Positions 25,290 to 33,640 of a stretch of DNA of 64,000 bases are shown here, in pieces; position 1 is the first letter of the stretch; the number at the start of each line of letters is the position of its first letter. The DNA comes from JAZIHH01 sp036678685. Lineage in GTDB: Bacteria > Bacillota > UBA4882 > UBA10575. Below the pieces are notes generated by a model. The model was given only the letters and a program-made list of their open reading frames with translations. It was not told where the DNA came from and made no database searches. The stretch is from positions 124,001 to 188,000 of the forward strand of contig JAZIHH010000020.1 of NCBI GenBank assembly GCA_036678685.1, given 5' to 3'. The position numbers and the translations under genes were made by a program.

Positions 25290-25901
25290 CTGATTATCGG
25301 TTTGACCGGCGGTATTGGCACGGGAAAAACTACAGCCGCCGCAATCTTGGCGGAGATGGGGGTTAAATGCATTGACGTGGACCGGGTGGCCCATGTTTTT
25401 CTGGCCCCCGGCAGTCCGGTTTTGGATGAGATTGTCGCTGCCTTTGGGAAAGAGTTCCTGCGTGACGGGGGGATCGATCGCAAACGCCTGGGAAAACTGG
25501 TCTTCGCCCGGCCGGAGGAACGGCGGAAACTCGAAGCCATTGTTCATCCCTTAATTAAAAAAGAAATTACCCGGATGGTACAGGCGGCCCGCGACCGCAG
25601 AGAAGATCTGGTCCTGGATCATCCGCTGCTTTTTGAGATGAAGATGGAAGACTTGGTCGATGAGGTGTGGGTGGTTTTTCTTCCCCGCCGGCTGCAGGCG
25701 GCGCGGGTCGCCCGCAGGGACAAGCTGACCATGGAAGAGGCGGAGGCCCGGATCGATGCCCAGTGGCCTTTGGAGCAAAAGGCGGCCCGGGCGACGGTAA
25801 TCATTGACAATTCCGGTTCCGTTGCGGAACTGGCTGAACAGATCCGGCGGTTGTGGGAGGAGAGAATAAGAAAGGGTTATAATACTCCGCAGAAAGAATA
25901 G
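25290..25901 (+). CDS. coaE: Dephospho-CoA kinase
   Basis: CoaE (203 residues) phosphorylates the ribose 3'-OH of dephospho-CoA, the last step of coenzyme A synthesis. The family N-terminus IIGLTGGIGTGKTT holds the P-loop. IDVDRVAH, the lid LEAIVHPLI and DHPLLFEM are further landmarks. The family start MIIGLTGG corresponds here to CTG ATT ATC GGT TTG at 25290; AAAGGAGGG (25274-25282) is 7 nt before this CTG and 19 nt before the alternative TTG 25302. CTG initiation is therefore inferred. The gene follows ytaF by 22 nt. Confidence 0.93.
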   Translation: MIIGLTGGIGTGKTTAAAILAEMGVKCIDVDRVAHVFLAPGSPVLDEIVAAFGKEFLRDGGIDRKRLGKLVFARPEERRKLEAIVHPLIKKEITRMVQAARDRREDLVLDHPLLFEMKMEDLVDEVWVVFLPRRLQAARVARRDKLTMEEAEARIDAQWPLEQKAARATVIIDNSGSVAELAEQIRRLWEERIRKGYNTPQKE

Positions 25902-25950
25902 AATAGATCCGGAGCTTATTTGGTAAAATCAGGTATTACGGGGGCGAAAA

Positions 25951-26511
25951 ATGCTTTTCTTCGTGATCGACCGGTCCCGGCGGCGAAAATTCTTCTTGTC
26001 GGTTCTTTTTTTTATCCTCCTGATTTGGCATAAAAATTTGGGGCAGTTTTTTTTCCCCTTTCCCTACCGGGAAATAATCGTGGCCGAGACGGAGAATACC
26101 GGGCTTGACCCGAATCTGGTGGCGGCTTTAATCTATGTGGAGAGCAAGTTTAATCACCGGGCTGTTTCCCAAAAAGGCGCTTTGGGTTTAATGCAGTTGA
26201 TGCCGGAGACCGGAGCATGGATTGCCCGGCAGAAAGGGATCGGCTTTGCCAGGGATGATCTTTTTGAACCCGAAAAAAATATTGAACTGGGGATCTGGTA
26301 TCTTACCCATCTGGCGCAAATCTTTGACCGGGAGACCGTTCTGGTGCTGGCCGCTTATAATGCCGGGTGGCCCAGGGTCCAGCAGTGGGTGACTTCCGGA
26401 CGGTGGCAGGGGAAACTCTCGGATTTGCATAATATTCCTTATTCTGAAACCCGCCGGTACGTTATTCGTATTTTCCGGATCTATTATTTATATGATTACC
26501 TTTATTCCTAG
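25951..26511 (+). CDS. Lytic transglycosylase (SLT domain), membrane anchored
   Basis: A 186-residue protein with one N-terminal hydrophobic segment (about 11-28) and an extracytoplasmic SLT-type lysozyme-like domain (about 45-185). It is predicted to cleave the MurNAc-GlcNAc bond of peptidoglycan. Conserved blocks are ALIYVESKFNHRAVSQKGALGLMQLMP, in which the catalytic Glu is in the VESKF motif, NIELGIWYL and VLAAYNAG. The gene follows coaE by 49 nt. Such small transglycosylases after coaE are common in Clostridia. Confidence 0.9.
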   Translation: MLFFVIDRSRRRKFFLSVLFFILLIWHKNLGQFFFPFPYREIIVAETENTGLDPNLVAALIYVESKFNHRAVSQKGALGLMQLMPETGAWIARQKGIGFARDDLFEPEKNIELGIWYLTHLAQIFDRETVLVLAAYNAGWPRVQQWVTSGRWQGKLSDLHNIPYSETRRYVIRIFRIYYLYDYLYS

Positions 26512-26563
26512 TTTTAATCGGTTGCCAGGTTTTCGTTTTACAGCAAGGAAGGGAAGTTCAGGA

Positions 26564-27889
26564 ATGAAAATTGGCTGGATTTCTTTAGGCTGCCCGAAAA
26601 ATTTGGTCGATACGGAATTTATGATTGGCCTCATGAAAAAATACGGTTATGAACTTACCGGCAATCCCCGGGAAGCCGGGGTCTTGGTGATTAATACCTG
26701 TTGTTTTATTGAGCCGGCCACCCAGGAAGCACTGGATACGATTGTGGAGTACGCCCGGTATAAAAAGGAGAATTGTCGCCTGCTGGTAGTAACAGGCTGT
26801 CTGGTGCAAAGGTACGGCCGGCGGTTGCCCCGGCTTCTGCCAGAAGTGGACCTTTGGGTGGGAACAGGGAGGTATTCCCAATTGCCGGCCCTGGTGAACG
26901 CCGCCCTGGAAGGAAAGATGACCGGCGACCGGGTCTGTCTGGGCAAAGCAGGGTGGTTGCCGGAACCCGGTATGGAACGGGTCCTTTCCACGCCGCCCCA
27001 TCTTGCGTACGTTAAAATCGCCGAAGGGTGCGACCACCGTTGCCGGTTCTGTATAATTCCCCGCCTCCGGGGGCCTTACCGGAGCAGGCCGCCGGAAGAG
27101 ATCGAAAAGGAAGTAAAAACCCTGGTGGCCGACGGGGTAAAGGAGATTGTTCTGGTGGCTCAGGATACTACCGCCTACGGGAGAGACCTGCCGGAGGGGC
27201 CTTCCTTGCCCCGGTTGTTGTCAACCTTGGACCGGATTGAGGGTGATTTTTGGCTGCGTCTTTTATATGCCCACCCTGAAGGAGTTACGGCCGAGTTGTT
27301 AAAGGTTTTTCGCGACAGCGGGCATCTGTGCCGCTATCTTGACCTGCCGCTCCAGCATGTGAGTGAAAAAATATTGCGGGCCATGGGCCGCCCGCCGGTT
27401 CCGGAAAGCCTTTCCCGGTTACCCGGGATCATAAGGGAACAGGTGCCCGGAATGACGCTCCGGACCACTTTTATTCTGGGTTATCCCGGGGAAACCGAAG
27501 AAGATTTTGCCCAACTGACCGCTTTTTTAGAGGAGGCCCGGTTTGACTGGGTTGGCGTTTTTCCTTATTACCCGGAAGAGGGGACGCCGGCGGCCCGGCT
27601 CCAACCCCGGGTGCATCCGGCAACCAAGAAGAAGCGGGTTAAAGAATTGTTAGCCCGGCAAGAAAAAATTTCCCGCGAAATAAACAACGCTTTGGCGGGG
27701 AAAAAACTCCGAGTCCTGGTGGAAAGTGAGGACGGGGACGGCTGGCGCGGACGTTCCTACCGGGAAGCGCCGGAGATTGACGGTTTGGTGAAAATAGCTC
27801 CCTCGCCGGTAAAGGTTAAGCCGGGGGATTTTGTCACGGTGGAAGTGACCGGGGCCGGGCCGTATGAGATCTATGCAAAAATAAGATGA
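26564..27889 (+). CDS. rimO: Ribosomal protein S12 methylthiotransferase RimO
   Basis: RimO (441 residues) is a radical SAM enzyme that adds a methylthio group to an aspartate of ribosomal protein S12. The UPF0004 domain opens KIGWISLGCPKNLVDTE with one cluster cysteine in GCPKN and another in NTCCF. The radical SAM motif is CDHRCRFC. The C-terminal TRAM domain is at about 375-440. ATG 26564 gives the family N-terminus; in-frame ATG 26492 inside the preceding gene would add an unrelated stretch. Downstream pgsA is the usual neighbour, but a palindromic element now separates them. Confidence 0.94.
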   Translation: MKIGWISLGCPKNLVDTEFMIGLMKKYGYELTGNPREAGVLVINTCCFIEPATQEALDTIVEYARYKKENCRLLVVTGCLVQRYGRRLPRLLPEVDLWVGTGRYSQLPALVNAALEGKMTGDRVCLGKAGWLPEPGMERVLSTPPHLAYVKIAEGCDHRCRFCIIPRLRGPYRSRPPEEIEKEVKTLVADGVKEIVLVAQDTTAYGRDLPEGPSLPRLLSTLDRIEGDFWLRLLYAHPEGVTAELLKVFRDSGHLCRYLDLPLQHVSEKILRAMGRPPVPESLSRLPGIIREQVPGMTLRTTFILGYPGETEEDFAQLTAFLEEARFDWVGVFPYYPEEGTPAARLQPRVHPATKKKRVKELLARQEKISREINNALAGKKLRVLVESEDGDGWRGRSYREAPEIDGLVKIAPSPVKVKPGDFVTVEVTGAGPYEIYAKIR

Positions 27890-27941
27890 AATTGTGAAAA
27901 GAGGGAAAGGAAACCTATGGGGGGTGTCGAACCCCTAATAC

Positions 27942-28278
27942 GGGGGCAGAATTAACCGCCCTTGTTCCCGGGGCTACCGGCCACGGCTCCAGGGCCCGCC
28001 CGGCGTCCCAACCCGGGCTCATGGCTAACGGGACATCCTGTCCCGGAAGCCAACTCGCCGCATCGTGCGGCTCGGCCCGGTTCGTCCGCCAGCCGTGCCG
28101 GGAAGCCTGAGGCCTTTATCCCGAGGTCACGGCGGGCGTTCAATTCTGCCGGAGCGGAACGGGAATGAATGGTGGATGGGAATGGAAAGGGAGGGGGCAG
28201 AATTAACCGCCCTTGTTCCCGGGGCTACCGGCCACGGCTCCAGGGCCCGCCCGGCGTCCCAACCGGGCTCATGGCTAA
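27942..28278. repeat. Palindromic intergenic element, one full copy plus a truncated second copy
   Basis: A block beginning GGGGGCAGAATTAACCGC occurs at 27942-28028 and again at 28193-28278 (87 and 86 bp, differing by one C). In the full copy, GGCAGAATTAACCGCCC (27945-27961) is mirrored by GGGCGTTCAATTCTGCC (28134-28150), and inner segments (GGGGCT..CCGGC..ACGGCT against AGCCGTGCCGGGAAGCC) are also complementary, so 27945-28150 is a long imperfect hairpin. GGGACA-TCC-TGTCCC lies inside at 28030-28044. The second copy holds only the left half and stops 22 bp before the pgsA start. This resembles a non-autonomous MITE- or REP-like element; no protein is encoded. Confidence 0.7.
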
Positions 28279-28300
28279 ATATTTTTATGATGGTGATAGT

Positions 28301-28819
28301 ATGAATTTGGCGAATTTTTTTACACTGCTCCGGATTATCTTGACACCGATCACTGTCGGGATCCTTTTTTTATCCATTCCCTACAAGGAGTATTTTGCGG
28401 CCGGTGTTTTTATTTTAGCCTGCCTGACCGACGGGTTGGACGGTTATTTTGCCCGTGTGCGGAAAGAGGTCACCGCCTTTGGCAAGTTTTTCGATCCGCT
28501 GGCGGATAAAATATTGATCAGAACGGCTTTAATCAGCCTGTGGGTGCTGGAGAAAGTCGGCGGGTGGGTGGTCGTTGTCATTCTCGGCCGTGAAGTGCTG
28601 GTTACCCTTTTACGGATTGCCGCCGCCCAGAGGGGAATTGTTCTGGCCGCCGGTTTATGGGGGAAAGTTAAAACCGTCACGCAGATTTTTGCGATCTTGG
28701 GGTTGATTCTGGATCTGCCCGGGACCAAAATTTTCTTGGCGACCGCTCTCTTTTTCACCTTATTTTCCGGCATGGACTATTTTATCAAATGGGCCCATAT
28801 TTTTATCCGCGGCAAGTGA
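28301..28819 (+). CDS. pgsA: CDP-diacylglycerol-glycerol-3-phosphate 3-phosphatidyltransferase
   Basis: PgsA (172 residues) makes phosphatidylglycerol phosphate from CDP-diacylglycerol in the membrane. The diagnostic CDP-alcohol phosphotransferase motif (D-G-x2-A-R-x8-G-x3-D-x3-D) is seen in DGYFARVRKEVTAFGKFFDPLAD. About five membrane helices are present, and the N-terminus MNLANFFTLLRIILTP is typical. ATG 28301 has only a weak GGTGAT upstream; ATG 28271, within the neighbouring repeat, would add 10 residues. The repeat next to it may have replaced the original translation signal. Confidence 0.92.
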   Translation: MNLANFFTLLRIILTPITVGILFLSIPYKEYFAAGVFILACLTDGLDGYFARVRKEVTAFGKFFDPLADKILIRTALISLWVLEKVGGWVVVVILGREVLVTLLRIAAAQRGIVLAAGLWGKVKTVTQIFAILGLILDLPGTKIFLATALFFTLFSGMDYFIKWAHIFIRGK

Positions 28820-28983
28820 CCCGGGAAAGCGGCGATGCTTGATTTTTTAAAGTTTGCCGCCGCCGTGAAGGAGGCCTGATGGAACTTTCGGCAGCTTGCT
28901 CCGGGGTTTCCAGGGATTCATAGTTTTATCTCTCTCCCGGCCGGACAAATTAAAGATAGACCTTTTAGAAGGGAGGGAGAGAG

Positions 28984-29304
28984 ATGGCTGCCGGTCAAAA
29001 AAGGAATACACTTGTCTACGCCCAGGCGAAAAAAGCCCTGGATCAGATGAAGTATGAGATTTCCCGGGAATTAAATATCGACACTTCACCGATCCAGGGA
29101 GATTACTGGGGTTACATGACCGCCCGGGATTGTGGCGCCATTGGTGGGCATATGGTTAAGAGAATGATCGAAGCCGCCGAACGGACCCTGTCACAGCAAA
29201 CAGCCCAGAACGTGCAGGCCGGATTCCGGGCCGGATTGGCTGCGCAACAACAGCAGTCTACCAATGCAAATCTTAATCTGAACAATTTAAACCAGCAATA
29301 CTAA
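28984..29304 (+). CDS. Alpha/beta-type small acid-soluble spore protein
   Basis: This 106-residue DNA-binding protein saturates and protects spore DNA and is degraded on germination. The germination protease recognition segment appears as MKYEISRELN, and the conserved C-terminal block is GGHMVKRMIEAAERTL. The protein is longer than the usual 60-75 residues: after about residue 75 it has a Gln/Asn-rich tail ending in NLNLNNLNQQY. GAAGGGAGGGAG precedes the ATG. Expression in the forespore by sigma-G is expected, but the upstream boxes are not clear. A strong terminator follows. Confidence 0.9.
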   Translation: MAAGQKRNTLVYAQAKKALDQMKYEISRELNIDTSPIQGDYWGYMTARDCGAIGGHMVKRMIEAAERTLSQQTAQNVQAGFRAGLAAQQQQSTNANLNLNNLNQQY

Positions 29305-29332
29305 GCGTATATGTTTTGGAAACGGAGTAAGG

Positions 29333-29360
29333 AAAAGGCAGCCCTATAGGGCTGCCTTTT
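29333..29360. terminator. Bidirectional intrinsic terminator
   Basis: AAAAGGCAGCCCTA and TAGGGCTGCCTTTT form a perfect 28-bp palindrome with A-run and T-run flanks. It separates the spore protein gene from the convergent transporter gene and can serve both. Confidence 0.85.
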
Positions 29361-29382
29361 AACTTGGAACTACCGGCATTCT

Positions 29383-30507
29383 CTAAATAATGAATGCTAA
29401 CATTTGTGACGCTGTTATCACCAGGACCAGTGCGATCGGGTAGGTGGCGGCGTAGGAAGCAGCCACGTCTTCTGTACCGGAGGCTGTGATTAACGCGCCT
29501 AAAGCCGGAGTGCTTGTCATTCCGCCGCAGATGGCTCCCAAAGCGTTGAGTAAGTCAAGCCGGAAAAGATGGACGGCTATATAGTACCCGATAAGCATCG
29601 GTATGATGGTAATAATTGCTCCTCCGACAAAAAGTGACCAGCCGTATTTGGCGGCTACAGCCAAAAAACCCTTACCCGCGCTCGTACCGGCACCGGCTAA
29701 AAATAACATCAGGCCCAGTTCACGCAGGGAGTTTAAGGTATGCTGGGGAACTTTAAGGGAATACCGGCCGATTTTTCCTAGATGACCTAAGAGTAAGCCA
29801 ATCATTAACGGACCCCCGGACATACCCAGCCGGGCAACACTCCCTCCGGGCAAGGGAAGGCTTACCTCAGCCAAAAGCAGGCCTAAGACCAGACAAACGG
29901 ATAAGACAAGCATCCCGCTGCTTTCAATAGGGCGTGCCTTACCGCTGGTGGCCACTTCCGCCACTGTTTCCAGAGAATTTTGGGTTTTGTATTTTTCCGC
30001 TTCTTTTTTTAGATCTGTGCGTAAAAAAAACGGGAAAACTTGTACAAACAACACCACACCCAGCACGCCGAAAGGATAAGCAATTCCATAGCCAATGGAC
30101 GCCATGGTATCTCCGGTGGCCTCCAAAGCAGCGGCCAGACCGGGAGTACTGGTCATAGCGCCGGTAAAGATCCCTACTGCTAAAGCCGAGGGTATGTTGA
30201 ACAGTTTGGCCACGGCCCAGGCGGTGCCGGCACCCGCTGCTATGATTAGGATTCCCACCACGACAAAGGAAAAGGCCCGGGCTTTGAAATTCCGGAAAAA
30301 GGTAGGACCCGCTGTTAATCCCACAGTAGTAACAAAAAGAGCCAACCCTAAATTTTGAACGACCGGCGGTATCTCATAACCCCAATGCCCGAAAAGTAAC
30401 CCGATTAATATCACGCCGGAGGTACCCAGTTGCAATCCTTTATATGTTATGTTCCCTAAAATATATCCTAACATTGCGATGGCAAAGAGAGTTTTAATTA
30501 TTTGCAC
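29383..30507 (-). CDS. YidE/YbjL-type (aspartate:alanine exchanger family) membrane transporter
   Basis: A 374-residue integral membrane protein with about ten helices and a clear internal duplication. The first half has TVGLTAGPTFFRNF and GAMTSTPGLAAALEATGD; the second half has AGAGTSAGKGFLA and GGMTSTPALGALITASG. These paired motifs mark the AAEx/YidE-YbjL duplication family. It lacks the RCK (TrkA-C) domains seen between the halves in several relatives. GTG 30507 is preferred, with GGGAGG about 7 nt upstream; ATG 30534 has no such site. The substrate cannot be told from sequence. Confidence 0.85.
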   Translation of the reverse strand: MQIIKTLFAIAMLGYILGNITYKGLQLGTSGVILIGLLFGHWGYEIPPVVQNLGLALFVTTVGLTAGPTFFRNFKARAFSFVVVGILIIAAGAGTAWAVAKLFNIPSALAVGIFTGAMTSTPGLAAALEATGDTMASIGYGIAYPFGVLGVVLFVQVFPFFLRTDLKKEAEKYKTQNSLETVAEVATSGKARPIESSGMLVLSVCLVLGLLLAEVSLPLPGGSVARLGMSGGPLMIGLLLGHLGKIGRYSLKVPQHTLNSLRELGLMLFLAGAGTSAGKGFLAVAAKYGWSLFVGGAIITIIPMLIGYYIAVHLFRLDLLNALGAICGGMTSTPALGALITASGTEDVAASYAATYPIALVLVITASQMLAFII

Positions 30508-30873
30508 TTCTATTCCTCCCTCTATGATCTTCATTTTTCTCTTAAAATCTCACTTATTCACAATATTTCATTTATTAGAAATGAGTCCTTATGGGTAATA
30601 TAAACAGACATTCAATTATTAGGAAGTGCATGTGTATGCCGGTCGCAACCATACATTTTCACAATATTGCGGCCGTTATGATCCACATGTCTCCCTGGCG
30701 GCAAACCTCCCATATCTCGCAGGGTCAATGCCCCAAATTCCTTCGTCCTGCCTACCCATGAGGTGGATGTCAGTCATGCTCCTATGCTGGGTCAGCGCCC
30801 TTATGGATTAATTCAACCTGACTATCCGGCTCATTTTGTCAAGGTTCTTCCAGTGGTCTAGGTAATACTAAGG
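30508..30873. other. Intergenic region with the 3' flank of the IS110 element
   Basis: About 366 bp without a gene. The part next to the transporter (about 30508-30620) is AT-rich and should hold its promoter. The rest (about 30630-30873) is of ordinary composition and probably includes the untranslated right flank and end of the insertion sequence. No terminal inverted repeats or target duplication are visible, as usual for IS110. Confidence 0.4.
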
Positions 30874-32148
30874 TTAAGCCGCTACCGGCCTTTGAATGTC
30901 ATTCATCATTTTCTGCGGGTCATATGCTACTTGCTTTTTCATTAGCGCAAAGATTATCCGGATTAGCTTACAGCAGAGTAAAATCAAGGATTGCTTCTTT
31001 TTTAGCGGGTTTTGGGCTCTGGTCGTATAGTATTGGTGTAACCTCCGGAACTCCGGATTCTTTGCCACCACAGGCATAATCCCTTGAAACAACAATGCTC
31101 TCAATCGTCTCCGGCCACGCTTGCTGATGGTTGTTTTACCTTTATGCTTGCCTGAGCTATTCTCTCTAATGTTCAAGCCGGCCAGCTTCTGGATTTGCTT
31201 GGGATGGTCAAACCGGCTCAGGTCTCCTACCTCAGCCATTAATCCTGCCGCTGTAACAAGACCTATGCCTTTGATCTTAAGGACTTCTTTGATCCCTGGT
31301 ATTTGGTATATCAGTTCTTCAACCAAGACCATTATCTCTTCAAGTTGCTGCTTCTTCATCTCATACTCGGCAAGCAGCATTCTCAGGCTGGTCTCGGCCG
31401 CGCGAAGACCTTCCCGTACCCCGACAGAGTTCTTAGCCGCTTCGACAAGGCGCATGGCTCTTTTTAGGCCTAGTGGCCGCAGTTTATCCTTTCGCCAGCG
31501 TGCAGCTATGCCGTCTACCCCTTTTTGCAACACCTTTTCGGGGGTAGGAAACTCCTTCAAGACGATTAGTGCACCTTTACCTTCCCAGGCGCTAAATACT
31601 TTGCTGAATTCGGGAAAGTAAATGCTAAGCCAACGCTTTACTCGATTGCCAATCGCATTTAAACCCTGAACGATATGCCAACGGGTTTCCATTGCCGTCC
31701 GGAGTTCACTGTAGAGGCCTTCAGGCACATAGGGAACTTGGTACCTGCCGTCTTTCACCAGCATGGCTATGGTCTTGGGATCCTTACGGTCATTTTTGGT
31801 CGGATTGTTGTCGTCCAATTCTTTGCTCCGCTTGACATGGAACGGGTTAACCAATACGATTCGTATGCCCGAATCCTTAAGAAACTGGGCGAAGTTAAAC
31901 CAATAATGCCCCGTGGGTTCCATCCCTACCATAACAGTATCCCCGTTGTATTTTCCTTTCAATTCATTCACCCAGAGCTTGAATAAACGGAATCCCTGGA
32001 CATCATTACTGATTCTTATTATCTTCCCAAGCTCAATTCCTCTGAAATCAAAAGCTCTGGCAAAGTGTGTCATGCTGGCTACGTCTACACCCACAATTAA
32101 AGTCTTCTCTGTGACTTGCGCAATCTTCTCATTTTGGCTATACTTCAT
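30874..32148 (-). CDS. IS110 family transposase (DEDD/serine recombinase)
   Basis: This 424-residue recombinase has the RuvC-like DEDD N-terminal domain (about 17-190: VGVDVASMTHFA, MVGMEPTGHYWF, TKNDRKDPKTIAML) and the C-terminal IS116/IS110/IS902 domain (about 285-380: KIKGIGLVTAAGLMAEVGD, KLAGLNIRENSSGKHKGK with the conserved Ser). Both active-site parts look intact, so the enzyme is probably functional. AGAGGAGG lies about 8 nt before the ATG but inside a hairpin. In this family a bridge RNA encoded in the untranslated flank guides target choice. Confidence 0.93.
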   Translation of the reverse strand: MKYSQNEKIAQVTEKTLIVGVDVASMTHFARAFDFRGIELGKIIRISNDVQGFRLFKLWVNELKGKYNGDTVMVGMEPTGHYWFNFAQFLKDSGIRIVLVNPFHVKRSKELDDNNPTKNDRKDPKTIAMLVKDGRYQVPYVPEGLYSELRTAMETRWHIVQGLNAIGNRVKRWLSIYFPEFSKVFSAWEGKGALIVLKEFPTPEKVLQKGVDGIAARWRKDKLRPLGLKRAMRLVEAAKNSVGVREGLRAAETSLRMLLAEYEMKKQQLEEIMVLVEELIYQIPGIKEVLKIKGIGLVTAAGLMAEVGDLSRFDHPKQIQKLAGLNIRENSSGKHKGKTTISKRGRRRLRALLFQGIMPVVAKNPEFRRLHQYYTTRAQNPLKKKQSLILLCCKLIRIIFALMKKQVAYDPQKMMNDIQRPVAA

Positions 32149-32151
32149 ATT

Positions 32152-32224
32152 GAGTACCTCCTCTGTTAGTCTTATTTTGTTAGGGGTAACTTGCTTACAC
32201 CCAGTATTCTAACAGGAGGTACTC
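32152..32224 (-). ncRNA. Hairpin leader of the IS110 transposase, possible bridge RNA part
   Basis: On the plus strand, GAGTACCTCCTCTGTTAG (32152-32169) is complementary to CTAACAGGAGGTACTC (32209-32224), apart from two extra bases. The loop contains a second short hairpin (GGGGTAA and TTACACCC). In the transcript the arm nearest the gene carries the transposase ribosome binding site, so folding would hide it. IS110 group elements encode their bridge RNA in this upstream flank, and the hairpin may be one of its stem-loops. The rest of the flank, to about 32380, shows no other long stem. Confidence 0.5.
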
Positions 32225-32386
32225 GTCTTTTCAAAGTTCATTTGATTTCAATACAGGAATGCTCCAGTTAAAAACCGTTGTCAACCGGTAATTAAGCTCT
32301 ACCACGCCGGCTGTAAAAAGGGTTTTGTTGAACTTGCTTATTTGCCAGGAAAGTTTTAAAATATGTTTATAAAATGGACTCGAAGT

Positions 32387-33640
32387 TTAAATTAGCCCGT
32401 ATTTTTTACCGGTTTTTTCCAACACAGCCAGTGTATCATCTAAATCTTCCTGGGTATGGGTGGCCATGAGTGACAGCCGGAGGCGGGAGAGTTTTTTGGG
32501 TACTGCCGGATAATAAACCGAGTTGACAAAGATTCCGGCTTCGTGGATATCCCGGCTCATTTCTTTGAGAATTTTTTCGTCACCGACGATTATAGGGATA
32601 ATGGCGGTCTGGGCGTTGCCCAGATCAAACCCCATTTTCTTCAGGTTGGTCATCATATATTCAATGTTGTACCAGAGTTTTTGGCGAAGCTCCGGTTCGG
32701 TTTGGATAACGTCGATGGCTTCGATTAACCCCGCGGTGACGGCCGGGGGTAAAGCGGTGGAAAACATATAAGAGCGGGCATAGAAACGCAGGTAATTGAC
32801 GACCTCCCGGGAAGAAGCCACAAACCCTCCGACACCGGCCAGGGCTTTGCTCAGGGTGCCGGCGACAATATCGATTTGTCCTTCCATGTTAAAATGCTCG
32901 GGAGTACCGCGGCCGTTTTTGCCGATTACCCCTGTGGCATGGGCTTCGTCAATCATTAATTTGGCTCCGTATTTATCGGCCAGTTTTTTAATTTCGGGAA
33001 GGGGAGCTATATCCCCGTCCATGCTGAAGACGCCGTCAACAATGATTAGCTTCCCTTTGTACTCCTGGTCCACGCTGATCAGAACCTTTTCCAGGCTTTC
33101 CATATCATTGTGGCGGAAAGCGCGCAGGGTCCCGCCGGAGAGCCGGCAGCCGTCAATAAGGCTGGCGTGATTCAAACGGTCGTTGATGGCCACGTCGTCT
33201 TTACGGACAAGGGCGGAGACACACCCGACATTGGAAGAGTAGCCGGAGGTGAAGACAATCGCGTCCTCGCACCCTTTCATCTGGGCCAGCTTGTGTTCCA
33301 ATTCTTTATGAAGGTCCAAGGTACCGCCGAGTAAAGGAACACTTCCCGCTCCAATCCCGTACTTTTCCAAAGCGCGGCGGGCGGCTTCCTTAACACGGGG
33401 GTGCGTGGTGAGCCCCAGATAGTTGTTGGAGGCCATCATGACCATTTCCCGTACGGTATTGGTGTACCGGTCCAGGATTTTGACCCTGCGCTCCGAAGGG
33501 CTGGTTAAAATCCGGCCCCAATGATGGAAGCCATGTTGTACCAGGATTTCCGTGAATTCATAAAAAGGGCGGGTCTTGGCAAAAATATCCCGGTCCGGCA
33601 GTTCAATAAAATCGCTTAAGTTCTTATCCTCAATATTGAT
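32387..33640 (-). CDS. Alpha-oxoamine synthase family PLP enzyme (Kbl/BioF-like)
   Basis: This pyridoxal-phosphate enzyme joins an amino acid with an acyl-CoA, as in 2-amino-3-ketobutyrate CoA ligase or 8-amino-7-oxononanoate synthase. Fold-type I landmarks: ASNNYLGLTTHP, GSVPLLGGTLDLHKELE, FTSGYSSNVG, the aspartate motif MIDEAHATGV and the PLP-lysine segment VAGTLSKALAGVGGF. The first ATG (33445) would cut off about 65 residues. The frame is open upstream and encodes protein-like sequence (DKNLSDFIELPDRDIFAKTR, then FHHWGRIL) back to 33664 with no ATG, GTG or TTG. GGAG sits 6 nt before ATC 33640 and 12 nt before ATT 33634, so a rare start is inferred. Substrate unknown. Confidence 0.82.
   Translation of the reverse strand: MNIEDKNLSDFIELPDRDIFAKTRPFYEFTEILVQHGFHHWGRILTSPSERRVKILDRYTNTVREMVMMASNNYLGLTTHPRVKEAARRALEKYGIGAGSVPLLGGTLDLHKELEHKLAQMKGCEDAIVFTSGYSSNVGCVSALVRKDDVAINDRLNHASLIDGCRLSGGTLRAFRHNDMESLEKVLISVDQEYKGKLIIVDGVFSMDGDIAPLPEIKKLADKYGAKLMIDEAHATGVIGKNGRGTPEHFNMEGQIDIVAGTLSKALAGVGGFVASSREVVNYLRFYARSYMFSTALPPAVTAGLIEAIDVIQTEPELRQKLWYNIEYMMTNLKKMGFDLGNAQTAIIPIIVGDEKILKEMSRDIHEAGIFVNSVYYPAVPKKLSRLRLSLMATHTQEDLDDTLAVLEKTGKKYGLI

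Larger units (their letters stand above)
30874..32224 (-). mobile_element. IS110 family insertion sequence (minimal extent)
   Basis: The element contains one transposase gene read on the minus strand and a structured leader. Exact ends are not determinable from one copy, because IS110 elements usually lack inverted repeats and make no target duplication. The coordinates cover the transposase and the hairpin leader only. The element separates the transporter gene from the alpha-oxoamine synthase gene and disrupts neither. Confidence 0.75.

Noticed and set aside
28879..28923. 14-codon ORF starting MELSAACS with a perfect AAGGAGG site, upstream of the spore protein gene
   Set aside because: Too short to judge, with no recognisable motif. 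The ribosome binding site may be a remnant or chance. I did not list it as a gene.
28900..28960. Sigma-G promoter for the spore protein gene
   Set aside because: TCATAGT and CAAATTA are present but about 21 bp apart and poor matches, so no promoter was annotated.
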